NCBI GenBank assembly: GCA_900758315.1 | Contig: CAAERF010000469.1 | Span: 1-23,855, forward strand | Reading direction: 5' to 3' | DNA: 23,855 nt | Source of the DNA: an uncultured Oscillospiraceae bacterium | GTDB taxonomy: Bacteria > Bacillota > Clostridia > Oscillospirales > Oscillospiraceae | Shown: positions 6,554 through 13,873 of the stretch, piece after piece | Position numbering within the stretch: position 1 is the first letter of the stretch | Layout: every line of letters begins with the position of its first letter | The notes under the pieces: generated by a model | Told to the model about the DNA's origin: nothing | Databases searched by the model: none | Seen by the model: only the letters and a program-made list of their open reading frames with translations | Made by a program: the position numbers and the translations under genes

Positions 6554-8878
6554 GGTATTCTGCTCCTTTCCCGGTGTGGGAGATGTTGTTTTCCTTCTAT
6601 TACGCTTCCGGTCCCGGCTGGCGTCGTGGAGCCGGCAGAGATTCAGCCGCAAGGCGTTGGTGACCACGCAGAAGCTGCTCAGGCTCATGGCTGCTGCGCC
6701 GAACATGGGGTTCAGGGTCAATCCCAGCGGGATGAACACACCCGCCGCCAGTGGGATGCCCACGGCGTTGTAGAAGAACGCCCAGAACAGATTCTGGTGG
6801 ATGTTCCGCAGCGTGGCCCGGCTGAGCCGGATGGCCGCCGGCACGTCGGAGAGCCGGCTCTTCATCAGTACCACGTCCGCCGCATCAATGGCCACGTCAG
6901 TACCTGCGCCGATGGCGATGCCCACGTCCGCCCGAGTCAGGGCCGGAGCATCGTTGATGCCGTCGCCCACCATGGCAACCTTGCCCTGTTCCCGCAGGTC
7001 CCGGATCACCTGCTCCTTGCCGTCGGGCAGGACCCCTGCAAAGACCTCGTCCACCCCGGCCTGCCGGCCGATGGCGTTGGCGGTGCGCTGGTTGTCGCCG
7101 GTGAGCATGACCACCCGGACACCCATGCTTTGCAGCTGGCGGATGGCCTCGGGACTGTCCTCCTTGATCACGTCGGCCACGGCGATGATCCCGGCCAGCT
7201 GACCGTCCCGGCTGAAGAACAGCGGCGTCTTACCCGCCTCGGCCAGCGCCTCAGACTGGGCCCGCAGTTCCGTGGGAATGGGGACCTGCTGGCTGATAAA
7301 GCGGTCATTGCCGCCATACAGCACGGAGCCGTCCCAGATCGCCGTCAGACCGTTGCCGGGCAGGGCCTGGAAACCGGTCACCTCGCCGGGCTGCAAGCTC
7401 TGTTCCCGGGCGCGCTGGAGGATGGCCCGGGCCAGCGGGTGCTCACTGCCGCGCTCCAGGGTGCAGGCCAGGCGGAGCAGTTCCGCCTCAGTGACGCCGG
7501 GAGCGGGCAGCAGGTCGGTGACTTTAGGCTCACCGGCGGTGATGGTGCCGGTCTTGTCCAGGGCCACAATCTCCACTCGGCCCGCCTCCTCCAGAGACAC
7601 GGCGGTTTTGAACAGGATGCCGTTTTTGGCGCCCACGCCATTGCCCACCATGATAGCCACCGGTGTGGCCAGACCCAGAGCGCAGGGACAGCTGATGACC
7701 AGGACGGAGATACCACGGGCCAGGGCAAAGCCGTCGCTCTGTCCCAGGGCCAGCCAGACCAGTGTGGTCACAGCTGCCAGGGCGATGACGGTGGGGACAA
7801 AGATGCCGGACACCTTGTCGGCCACCTTGGCGATGGGCGCCTTGGTGGCGGCGGCGTCACTGACCATCTGGATGATCTGAGAGAGGGTGGTGTCCTCACC
7901 CACCCGGGTGGCCTGACAGGTCAGGAAGCCGGACTGATTCAGCGTGGCTGCGGAGACCGGATCGCCGGCGGCCTTGTCCACCGGGATGCTCTCGCCGGTG
8001 AGGGCGGATTCATTGACTGCGCCGGAGCCCTCCAGCACCACGCCGTCCACCGGGATGTGCTCGCCGGGCCGCACCACAAACCGGTCGCCCGTCCGGACCT
8101 CCTCGATGGGGACCACCGTCTCCGCACCGTCCCGCACCACCGTGGCGGTTTTGGGCGCCAGCCGCATCAGCCCTTTCAGGGCGTCGGTGGTCCGGCCCTT
8201 GGAGCGGGCCTCCAGCAGCTTGCCCACAGTGATCAGGGTCAGGATCATGGCGGCGGACTCAAAGTAGAACTCGTGCATATAGTCCATGACCGCGCCGGCG
8301 TCTCCGCGGACCTGGGCGTCGGTCATGGCGAACAGGGCGAAGGTGCTGTAGCCAAAGGCCGCCGCAGCGCCCAGGGCCACCAGTGTGTCCATGTTGGGTG
8401 ACCGGTGCCACAGGCTCTGGAAGCCGCTGACAAAAAACCTCTGATTGATGACCATGATGATGGCGGTCAGCAGCAGCTGTATCAGTCCCATGGCCACGTG
8501 ATTGCCGTCGAAGAAGGCGGGCAGAGGCCAACCCCACATCATGTGGCCCATGGAGAAGTACATCAGTACCAGCAGGAAGCCCACAGACCAGATCAGACGC
8601 CGTTTCAACGCCGGCGTCTCATGGTCCCGCAGGGCCTCTTCGGCATCGGCCATGCCGGTGGAAGTCCGGGCGCCCGATTTGCCCTTGGGCGCGGCACCGT
8701 AGCCCGCCTGCCGGACTGCCGCGATGATGTCCTGAGCGGTGGCGGTGCCCTCCACGCCCATGGAGTGGGTCAGCAGGCTCACCGAGCAGGCGGTGACCCC
8801 CGGCACCTTGGACACGGCCTTTTCCACCCGGGCGCTGCACGCGGCGCAGCTCATTCCAGTGACGGTATACTGTTCCAA
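6344..8878 (-). CDS. copA: Copper-exporting P-type ATPase CopA with C-terminal CopZ-like domain
   Basis: 844-aa P1B-ATPase that exports Cu(I) across the cytoplasmic membrane. Order: N-terminal HMA domain with GMSCAAC (residues 8-14), a linker, the first helices (about 95-180), actuator TGES (294-297), CPC ion-binding motif in SCPCALG (397-399), DKTGT phosphorylation site (441-445), SEHPLA, TGDN and GDGINDAPAL, the last two helices with MSLSS, a charged linker, and a second HMA domain with GMMCGHC (784-790). The start is TTG, directly after the stop of the previous gene and eight bases from GGAGG. The C-terminal HMA has its own ATG and ribosome site (see next entry). It is the last gene of the csoR operon and ends before the terminator at 6095-6131. 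Confidence 0.96.
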   Translation of the reverse strand: MEQYTVTGMSCAACSARVEKAVSKVPGVTACSVSLLTHSMGVEGTATAQDIIAAVRQAGYGAAPKGKSGARTSTGMADAEEALRDHETPALKRRLIWSVGFLLVLMYFSMGHMMWGWPLPAFFDGNHVAMGLIQLLLTAIIMVINQRFFVSGFQSLWHRSPNMDTLVALGAAAAFGYSTFALFAMTDAQVRGDAGAVMDYMHEFYFESAAMILTLITVGKLLEARSKGRTTDALKGLMRLAPKTATVVRDGAETVVPIEEVRTGDRFVVRPGEHIPVDGVVLEGSGAVNESALTGESIPVDKAAGDPVSAATLNQSGFLTCQATRVGEDTTLSQIIQMVSDAAATKAPIAKVADKVSGIFVPTVIALAAVTTLVWLALGQSDGFALARGISVLVISCPCALGLATPVAIMVGNGVGAKNGILFKTAVSLEEAGRVEIVALDKTGTITAGEPKVTDLLPAPGVTEAELLRLACTLERGSEHPLARAILQRAREQSLQPGEVTGFQALPGNGLTAIWDGSVLYGGNDRFISQQVPIPTELRAQSEALAEAGKTPLFFSRDGQLAGIIAVADVIKEDSPEAIRQLQSMGVRVVMLTGDNQRTANAIGRQAGVDEVFAGVLPDGKEQVIRDLREQGKVAMVGDGINDAPALTRADVGIAIGAGTDVAIDAADVVLMKSRLSDVPAAIRLSRATLRNIHQNLFWAFFYNAVGIPLAAGVFIPLGLTLNPMFGAAAMSLSSFCVVTNALRLNLCRLHDASRDRKRNRRKTTSPTPGKEQNTMEKTLKIEGMMCGHCEARVKKALEALPEVQQAVASHEAGTAVVTLTADVADAKLKETVEAQDYQVLSIQ

Positions 8879-9250
8879 CTAGGACACCTCCCGGGTCTGG
8901 ATGTCCGTGACCTGGTAGCCGGCCCCGGTGACTGCGGCGGTCAGCGCCTCATCGCTGACCGGGCGGCTCAGTGACACCACCACCTGATGCTTGCGCCAGC
9001 TGACGTTGGCCGCAACGCCGTCCATGCCGTTGAGCCGGCGCTCCACCCGGTTCTGACAGGCCTCACAGTGCATCCCCTGGATGGAGATGCGCTTTTCCGC
9101 CACCTTGGGGCCGTCCAGCTTTTTGCGCCGGGGCTTCCGTTCCCTGCCGCCACCGCAGCAGCCGCCATGGCCCTGGAAGTGCCGGATGGTAGGCCGGAGG
9201 GCCAGGAGAAAGACGACCGCTAAGATGGCGATGATCAGATAGGTTCCCAT
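8879..9250 (-). CDS. Membrane-tethered heavy-metal-associated (HMA) domain protein
   Basis: 123-aa protein with one N-terminal transmembrane segment (residues 3-20, YLIIAILAVVFLLALR), a Gly/Cys cluster GHGGCCGGG (28-36) like FeoB-associated Cys-rich proteins, a basic stretch RERKPRRKK, and an HMA domain with GMHCEAC near residue 60. It probably hands Cu(I) to CopA at the membrane. The ATG at 9250 follows TAGGAGGA, which overlaps the csoR stop codon. The stop codon is directly followed by the TTG of copA, so the three genes are translationally coupled. Metal specificity is inferred from the operon. Confidence 0.85.
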   Translation of the reverse strand: MGTYLIIAILAVVFLLALRPTIRHFQGHGGCCGGGRERKPRRKKLDGPKVAEKRISIQGMHCEACQNRVERRLNGMDGVAANVSWRKHQVVVSLSRPVSDEALTAAVTGAGYQVTDIQTREVS

Positions 9251-9262
9251 AGGCTTGTCCTC

Positions 9263-9568
9263 CTATTTCATGAGTTTTTGCAGGGTGGACACCAGCTCGT
9301 CGATGACCTCATCCTTGCCATTGCGGATGTCATCCACCACGCAGGTGCGGATGTGAGCGGTCAGCAGCTCCCGGTTGAAGGCGTTGATGGCCGCCGTGGC
9401 CGCCGCAGACTGGGTCAGAATGTCCACGCAGTAGTCGCCGCGCTCCACCATCCCGCGGATGCCGCGGATCTGGCCCTCAATGCGGCTGAGCCGGTTGAGC
9501 AGACGGCGGATTTCCTCCTCCGACCGGTCCTTTTTCCGGTGGCAGCACGTGTTTTCCATCTGTTCCAT
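9263..9568 (-). CDS. csoR: CsoR-family copper-sensing repressor
   Basis: 101-aa DUF156/CsoR-type all-helical repressor. The Cu(I) ligands are in place: Cys47 (GDYCVDIL), His72 and Cys76 (LLTAHIRTC), with the characteristic spacing of 24 and 3 residues. LNRLSRIEGQIRGIRGMV is the family signature. Two extra Cys occur near the N-terminus (NTCCHRKKD). The ATG at 9568 is preferred over the GTG at 9577 because GAGGTG, which contains that GTG, is its ribosome site. It is the first gene of the copper operon and lies just downstream of two palindromic operators, so it should repress its own operon until copper binds. Confidence 0.94.
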   Translation of the reverse strand: MEQMENTCCHRKKDRSEEEIRRLLNRLSRIEGQIRGIRGMVERGDYCVDILTQSAAATAAINAFNRELLTAHIRTCVVDDIRNGKDEVIDELVSTLQKLMK

Positions 9569-9585
9569 GTGGATCACCTCGGTTC

Positions 9586-9606
9586 AAATACCCTGGTGGG
9601 GTATTT
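9586..9606. promoter_or_regulatory. CsoR-type operator 1
   Basis: AAATACCC-N5-GGGTATTT, a perfect palindrome of the known CsoR type (TACCC/GGGTA), lies 18 bp before the csoR ATG, within the start of the transcript. Confidence 0.85.
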
Positions 9607-9609
9607 CTA

Positions 9610-9638
9610 ACAATATACCCCGTGGGGGTATTTGTCAA
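9610..9638 (-). promoter_or_regulatory. csoR operon promoter with CsoR-type operator 2 in the spacer
   Basis: Minus strand -35 TTGACA (9638-9633); the -10 is either TATATT (9617-9612, 15-bp spacer) or TATTGT (9615-9610, 17-bp spacer). The palindrome ATACCCC-N3-GGGGTAT (9615-9631) fills the spacer, so bound CsoR would cover the promoter. Confidence 0.75.
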
Positions 9639-9646
9639 GGGAAACA

Positions 9647-9725
9647 GAGGGTTCCTCCATCCGAAACGCGGCTGGGGAACCCTCCGGGAACGTCGTGTCA
9701 GGCGCCGGTCACAGCTTTGCCGGCG
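9647..9725. repeat. Two hairpins upstream of the csoR promoter
   Basis: GAGGGTTCC/GGAACCCTC (9647-9655 with 9676-9684) and CGCCGG/CCGGCG (9703-9708 with 9720-9725). The second lies just past the ferritin stop codon and may stop that transcript, but no T-run follows in that direction. The first shares GGTTCC/GGAACC arms with the last hairpin of the array at 6308-6334. Confidence 0.45.
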
Positions 9726-9731
9726 TCTGTT

Positions 9732-10241
9732 TTATAGGGTCAGAGAGGGCGGAGCGTAGACCCGGGCCGCCAGCTCACTGTTGAGCAGGTAGAGCCCTCT
9801 GGCGTCACCGCCGAACAGCTCCATCTTGGTGATCAGGTCGGAGGCGTTTTTCTCCTCTTCGCCCTGCTCCTTCACAAACCAGTCCAGAAATTGGGTTGTG
9901 CGGAAATCGCCGGCCACCTGCGCTGCGGCGTAGAGGGTGTGGATCAGTGAGGTGACATACTCCTCGTGCTCCAGTGCGGCCTGCAGGGGATCCATCAGAT
10001 CGTGAAATACCTTGTCGGGCCTGGCGATGGCCTCCAGCGTGACGGGCTGACTGTTGTTGTGCAGGTACTGGTAGAACAGCATCCCGTGGTCCTGCTCCTC
10101 TTTGGCCTGGATCTCATACCAGTTGGAAAAGCCATCCAACCCCTTGCCGGAGTAGAAGTTGGCGATGTCCAGGTAGAGATAGGCGGAGTAAAATTCCTTG
10201 TTGATCTGATCGTTGAGCAATTTGGCGACGTTGGCCTCCAT
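9732..10241 (-). CDS. ftnA: Bacterial non-haem ferritin
   Basis: 169-aa four-helix ferritin that oxidises and stores iron as a 24-mer in the cytoplasm. Ferroxidase residues are visible: Glu16 (NKEFYSAYLYL), Glu49 and His52 in AKEEQDHG, Glu93/Glu94 in EHEEYV, and Gln126 followed by the EEE group in KEQGEEEKNA. Length is normal for FtnA. The ATG at 10241 follows GGAGGGA. The gene stands alone between the copper operon and the large minus-strand cluster, with its own promoter and an inverted repeat at the transcript start. Confidence 0.95.
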   Translation of the reverse strand: MEANVAKLLNDQINKEFYSAYLYLDIANFYSGKGLDGFSNWYEIQAKEEQDHGMLFYQYLHNNSQPVTLEAIARPDKVFHDLMDPLQAALEHEEYVTSLIHTLYAAAQVAGDFRTTQFLDWFVKEQGEEEKNASDLITKMELFGGDARGLYLLNSELAARVYAPPSLTL

Positions 10242-10283
10242 AAACGATTCCCTCCATCCATTTCATCCGCTGATTTGGGTAGT

Positions 10284-10304
10284 ATTGCCGTCTGTGGCGG
10301 CAAT
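10284..10304. promoter_or_regulatory. Inverted repeat at the ferritin transcript start
   Basis: ATTGCCG-N7-CGGCAAT is a perfect 7-bp inverted repeat at about +3 to +23. It could be an operator or a 5' RNA hairpin. It does not look like a Fur box. Confidence 0.5.
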
Positions 10305-10313
10305 GATACATCC

Positions 10314-10341
10314 AGTATAATGTCCGTGGCAGGGCTGTCAA
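10314..10341 (-). promoter_or_regulatory. Ferritin promoter
   Basis: Minus strand TTGACA (10341-10336), 16-bp spacer, TATACT (10319-10314), about 73 bp before the ATG. Confidence 0.7.
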
Positions 10342-10371
10342 TCATTTCCTGTCAATTCCTGCCGATGGCAG

Positions 10372-10409
10372 AAAAAAGCCGGAGCAGGCATGGAAAGACC
10401 TGTTCCAGC
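10372..10409 (-). terminator. Terminator at the end of the ten-gene cluster
   Basis: Minus strand stem GCTGGAACAGG (10409-10399) with CCTGCTCCGGC (10388-10378), ten pairs around one A-C mismatch, followed by TTTTTT. It lies about 85 bp after the ADP-ribosylglycohydrolase stop codon and marks the left border of the cluster. Confidence 0.75.
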
Positions 10410-10492
10410 TTGTAAGATCGTGACCAGATAAAAGAAGTCCGGTGTCACTAGGTTTGATTTAGCGCATCAGCAACATGGGAATCCTCACATTG

Positions 10493-11716
10493 TCACGTCT
10501 GCGTTCTATACGTTGCCGTCACATATTTGTCATACCAGCGTTTCTCAGCGGGACACTGTTGGCTGCTGTAATCACTGATCTGGCAGTCATCATACAGATC
10601 CTCGGCGATCTCCATGATTACCTCTTTCAGTTCCAGATGATCCAGATATTTCTGTGGGATACCGGAAAGACCCAGATAGGCGCCTAGAATATTACCGGTA
10701 ATGGCGCCAGTGGAATCACTATCACCGCCGTGATTGACGGCCGCAATTATGGCCTTGTCAAAATCATGAGAATATTTCAGTGCGCAGTAGATGGCAACCG
10801 CAAGCGCTTCATCACCGTACCAACCGGGGCCGAGCGCGTGGATCGCCGTCAGATCATCCACGTTGCGTTCAGAGAGCTCCACTGCTGTGTCGATGAGCCT
10901 CAGGAATTTCGGCAAACGTTTCTCGCCGGAAAACAGGAGTTCCATAGCCAGCCTCGCGTCGAGCACCGTTTCCTTCAGGGTGATTTCGTCGCTGTGAGAA
11001 ACCAAACGAATGATATGCACTAGCATCGACGCCGGAATATAGCCCATCCCATGCCCGTGGGTCAAGGCCGCCGCATCTGCGCCCAGCATGTCCACCGCCA
11101 GCGGCGCCATGGGACTCTCGCCAAAATACAGGCCAATCGGGGCCACGCGCATAACGCCGCCGCAGCCCTTGCTGAAATTGATCGGCCTTTCCGGTGTTCC
11201 CGTGCAGCCTTCAAGAATGGCGGACATACAGGTATTCCCAGGCGCGCGCTGGGCATACAGTTCCGGAACGTTCAGCAGCCAGGAGCAGTGGCTCTTCCCA
11301 TCAGCAGGATAGGTGGAAACCTGCGTCTGGTACCACTCTTTGTAAGCGGTCGCCATATAGCTGGGGTATGTACCCATCATGCCCCGCATGCAGCCCTGGG
11401 TGGTGCCAAACAGCAGGCCATTGGCTGTAAACAACGTCATCTGTGTATCATCGGAGATGCGGGCCAGGCCGTCTTTTAGCGCGTATTCTGTGATGCCTTG
11501 AGGACCAAATTTTTGAAACAGAAACGGTTCTGACAAAAACTCCACAGCGTAGCCCAACGCGTCGCCTGCGGCACCGCCAATCAGGCACCCGCGAAACTTG
11601 TCCAAATTCTTCCGCAGAGGCTTGTCATTCAAAGGGGGGCTGTATGCCCGATCTCCTGATCGGGCATTTCTGAACGCATCGAAATTTTCAAAAAGTACAG
11701 TTTTTTTGTGATCCAT
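10493..11716 (-). CDS. ADP-ribosylglycohydrolase family protein (DraG/ARH type)
   Basis: 407-aa protein with the all-helical ADP-ribosylglycohydrolase domain, which removes ADP-ribose from modified targets using two Mg ions. Metal-site motifs are present: SDDTQMTLF (residues 88-96), GGAAGDALG at 47-55, and the C-terminal NHGGDSDSTGAITGNILG (Asp331, Asp333, Ser334, Thr335). The N-terminal 35 residues are extra. It is longer than DraG (about 300 aa). The ATG at 11716 follows GGGAGGAAA. It is the last gene of the cluster, 130 bp after the EcsC-type gene. No ADP-ribosyltransferase is visible in the window, so the substrate is unknown: a host, phage or cluster protein is possible. Confidence 0.92.
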   Translation of the reverse strand: MDHKKTVLFENFDAFRNARSGDRAYSPPLNDKPLRKNLDKFRGCLIGGAAGDALGYAVEFLSEPFLFQKFGPQGITEYALKDGLARISDDTQMTLFTANGLLFGTTQGCMRGMMGTYPSYMATAYKEWYQTQVSTYPADGKSHCSWLLNVPELYAQRAPGNTCMSAILEGCTGTPERPINFSKGCGGVMRVAPIGLYFGESPMAPLAVDMLGADAAALTHGHGMGYIPASMLVHIIRLVSHSDEITLKETVLDARLAMELLFSGEKRLPKFLRLIDTAVELSERNVDDLTAIHALGPGWYGDEALAVAIYCALKYSHDFDKAIIAAVNHGGDSDSTGAITGNILGAYLGLSGIPQKYLDHLELKEVIMEIAEDLYDDCQISDYSSQQCPAEKRWYDKYVTATYRTQT

Positions 11717-11849
11717 ATCGGTTTCCTCCCATCCGAATGTACTGGTCTGCGCGGGCTGTTGCGCCTGAACCTTGACGGCCTATAGCCGCCTCTGTGAACC
11801 GTGCTGCAAGGCGCTGTACGGTGGTGATGCGGCTGCTTTTGACCAGCCG

Positions 11850-12674
11850 CTAAGCGCCGCAGACTGCGTTCAAGCAGATTCCCTTACGCTTTGCCACAGC
11901 CAGAAGATAGCGTTTTTGATACTTCAGCTGCACGTATCGCAGTACCTTGTTGTAATAGATTGGATTGGCCGCTCCGCCCAGCATGCCCACCACCGGCAGG
12001 CCCTGCACAAACTTCACCAGCAGCATATCCACTGCGAACGCATTTGCCGTTGTTTGGAGCTGTTCTTTCCAATCCTCTTCCGTTGGAACCTGGTCCGATA
12101 CCAGCAGGCGTTCCACTTCCGCGTTGCATCGAATGCGATCCTCGCCCTTACTGAGGGCAGCTTCCATCATTTTCAGAATCAGCAGATGTTCCTGTGGCGT
12201 ATCATATACAAATCCAAAGCGAAGTGCCGTTTCGTAAATTCCTTTCAGGAGCATTCCGAGAAAGAGAACGATGTCCGGTATTCCAACGCCCAGAGCGCCG
12301 AGGCCGATTCCCTCCATAGTGGTGATGGCCAGATTGCCCAACTGCGCGGTCTGACTGTTTGTCTTAAGTTTTCGGAGATCCTTTCGGGTCCCGCTGTCCA
12401 TGACAGCACGGTCAGAGTAACTGTATTGCCGGCGCAGATCGTCTGCGCGATAGGTCTTTTCCAGCAGCTTCGTACCATGCTGAAACACCAAAGAAAAGCC
12501 CTTGCTGAATGCCGACTGCAGCCCAGCCAACACCTTCTTTGGCACCCGGGCCTCCACTTCTTCCTTCCACTTTGGGGATGCCGCCCTGCTGGCTGCACGC
12601 TCCATGTCGGCTTCTTTTCGAATCAGTCGTTTCCATTCCCGCTCCAGAGGGGTAAGCTTTCGTCCAAACAGCAC
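11850..12674 (-). CDS. EcsC-family protein
   Basis: 274-aa protein whose central part fits the EcsC family: GLGALGVGIPDIVLFLGMLLKG (a hydrophobic amphipathic segment), then YETALRFGFVYDTPQEHLLIL, and a C-terminal QGLPVVGMLGGAANPIYYNKVLRY. EcsC proteins are membrane-associated and functionally poorly defined (in Bacillus, Ecs affects secretion and competence). The start is taken as GTG at 12674, eight bases after GGAGG. A longer frame to 12710 has no ribosome site. It sits 41 bp after the divergent membrane protein and before the ADP-ribosylglycohydrolase. A hairpin GCGGCTG/CAGCCGC lies just past its stop. Confidence 0.82.
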   Translation of the reverse strand: MLFGRKLTPLEREWKRLIRKEADMERAASRAASPKWKEEVEARVPKKVLAGLQSAFSKGFSLVFQHGTKLLEKTYRADDLRRQYSYSDRAVMDSGTRKDLRKLKTNSQTAQLGNLAITTMEGIGLGALGVGIPDIVLFLGMLLKGIYETALRFGFVYDTPQEHLLILKMMEAALSKGEDRIRCNAEVERLLVSDQVPTEEDWKEQLQTTANAFAVDMLLVKFVQGLPVVGMLGGAANPIYYNKVLRYVQLKYQKRYLLAVAKRKGICLNAVCGA

Positions 12675-12715
12675 TGTCAACACCTCCATTTTAAGTCTGC
12701 TTCCGGTCACGGCAT

Positions 12716-13771
12716 TCAGAACAGCCTGAGAACAGATTCTTCTGTATCTTCCTGCTCCGCCGGATCTTCCAGATTCTCACTCGATCCGGGCACAGTCGTC
12801 TGCTGATCCTGCTTTGCTTTCGTTCGGGTCCATACAGCAGTGGCTCTCGGAAGTTTCAGCGGAATCTCAACAATTTCGTCCGCCTGGTCTTCTACCATCT
12901 GACGGTCTAGTTTGAATTTTTCCGCCACTATCACACCCAGTGCAGCCAGCAGTGCCGCACCGATGATCAGACATCTGCGGATACTTGTACTGCGCGCCAG
13001 CAGCATAGCAAATCCGCCCGCAAGCGCCACGGAAGAGAGCAACATCATGGCACGGAATGCGGTAGTCAGCGCCTGTTTTCGTTTTGCCGCCGCTTCCTTT
13101 GAAAGGCACCCCTGCCGCTCGTCCCGGCTGATACTGCGGAACTGATCCTCGGTACACGCACCGATCGCCACCTGAGCAAGAGAGACATCCTTCGGAATCT
13201 CGGACAGCTCGCCGTTCTTTGCCATGGTGTAGAGGACCATGGCGTTCACGGCCAGCACCATATCTTCGCCACAGATCGTTTTGACCAGTTTTCTGTTATG
13301 GGGCTCTGCGTCGTCGGCTGCAAGCAGAATTTGCTCCAGAACCGCGGTATCCTCACCGTTTGTTATCCTTTGGACTGCCTCCTGCCGCAGCGAGTCCCGC
13401 GCCTGGGGTGACACGGTCCCGTGATACGGCAGGACTGACTCCGATGCGTCTGCCGATTGCGACGCCTGGATTACCTGCTCCAGCGCCTGACATTGCTGCT
13501 GCAAAGGCAGAGCGTCCAGCTCCTGCGTCAGAATATACTCCGTATAGGCGGCGGGATCTTCCAGCGCCGCGTCATAGCAGTCCTGAAACCGCGCCATCCA
13601 CAGCAGCAGTTCCGTTGTCATCAGCTCACCTTGTTTGGGAGATTTGTCGATCAAATTATGACAGTAGATTTTGCTGAGAATATCGACCGCGTTCCCGTTC
13701 TCCTGAAAATGGCTCCATGCATATGCTGAGCGGCGAATGAGGGAGACTCTTTCCTGTTCTGTGATTTTCAT
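12716..13771 (-). CDS. Cluster membrane protein C: helical domain, two membrane segments, acidic tail ending in Phe
   Basis: 351 aa, not recognised as a known family. Layout: soluble helical region (1-230), two hydrophobic segments (about 235-260 and 266-283), and a Gln/Glu/Asp-rich tail (320-351) ending LRLF. Layout and some positions match the two paralogues further right: the stretch MVLAVNAMVLYTMAKNGEL and the following SLAQVAIGACTEDQFRS align with KCIVAM...YL...NMAC of those proteins, followed by a basic KRKQ before the first membrane segment. It is probably a distant third member. ATG at 13771, with AAGGAGT upstream. The upstream region carries the 18-bp cluster element and a TATACT -10. 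It lies after the AAA+ gene. Confidence 0.8.
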   Translation of the reverse strand: MKITEQERVSLIRRSAYAWSHFQENGNAVDILSKIYCHNLIDKSPKQGELMTTELLLWMARFQDCYDAALEDPAAYTEYILTQELDALPLQQQCQALEQVIQASQSADASESVLPYHGTVSPQARDSLRQEAVQRITNGEDTAVLEQILLAADDAEPHNRKLVKTICGEDMVLAVNAMVLYTMAKNGELSEIPKDVSLAQVAIGACTEDQFRSISRDERQGCLSKEAAAKRKQALTTAFRAMMLLSSVALAGGFAMLLARSTSIRRCLIIGAALLAALGVIVAEKFKLDRQMVEDQADEIVEIPLKLPRATAVWTRTKAKQDQQTTVPGSSENLEDPAEQEDTEESVLRLF

Positions 13772-13799
13772 TCCGTAGGTTACTCCTTACTATGGCTTT

Positions 13800-13845
13800 A
13801 GTATACAGCCAGCGCTCTCTTGCGAAAACCGCTTGCCGGGGAAAA
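13800..13845 (-). promoter_or_regulatory. Cluster promoter element C
   Basis: Minus strand: TTTTCCCCGGCAAGCGGT (13845-13828), then exactly 23 bp from AAGCGG to a -10 box TATACT (13805-13800), 28 bp before the ATG of membrane protein C. There is no recognisable -35. The same element and spacing occur before the two paralogous genes. It lies between the AAA+ stop and this gene, so it allows separate transcription of the last three genes. Confidence 0.7.
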
Positions 13846-13873
13846 TGCTGTAACAGCGTTCAGAAAGGGGATC

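Noticed and set aside
6446..8401. 651-aa open frame on the plus strand
   Set aside because: It is antisense to copA, whose motifs are all intact. It is rich in His, Gly and Gln from reversed codons and has no family pattern.
9703..9733. Plus-strand terminator CGCCGG/CCGGCG followed by TGTTTTAT
   Set aside because: No plus-strand gene lies upstream to be terminated, and the T-run overlaps the ferritin stop codon. Kept only as a hairpin.
11772..12806. 344-aa open frame on the plus strand
   Set aside because: It runs antisense to the EcsC-family gene, with no ribosome site and no recognisable domain.
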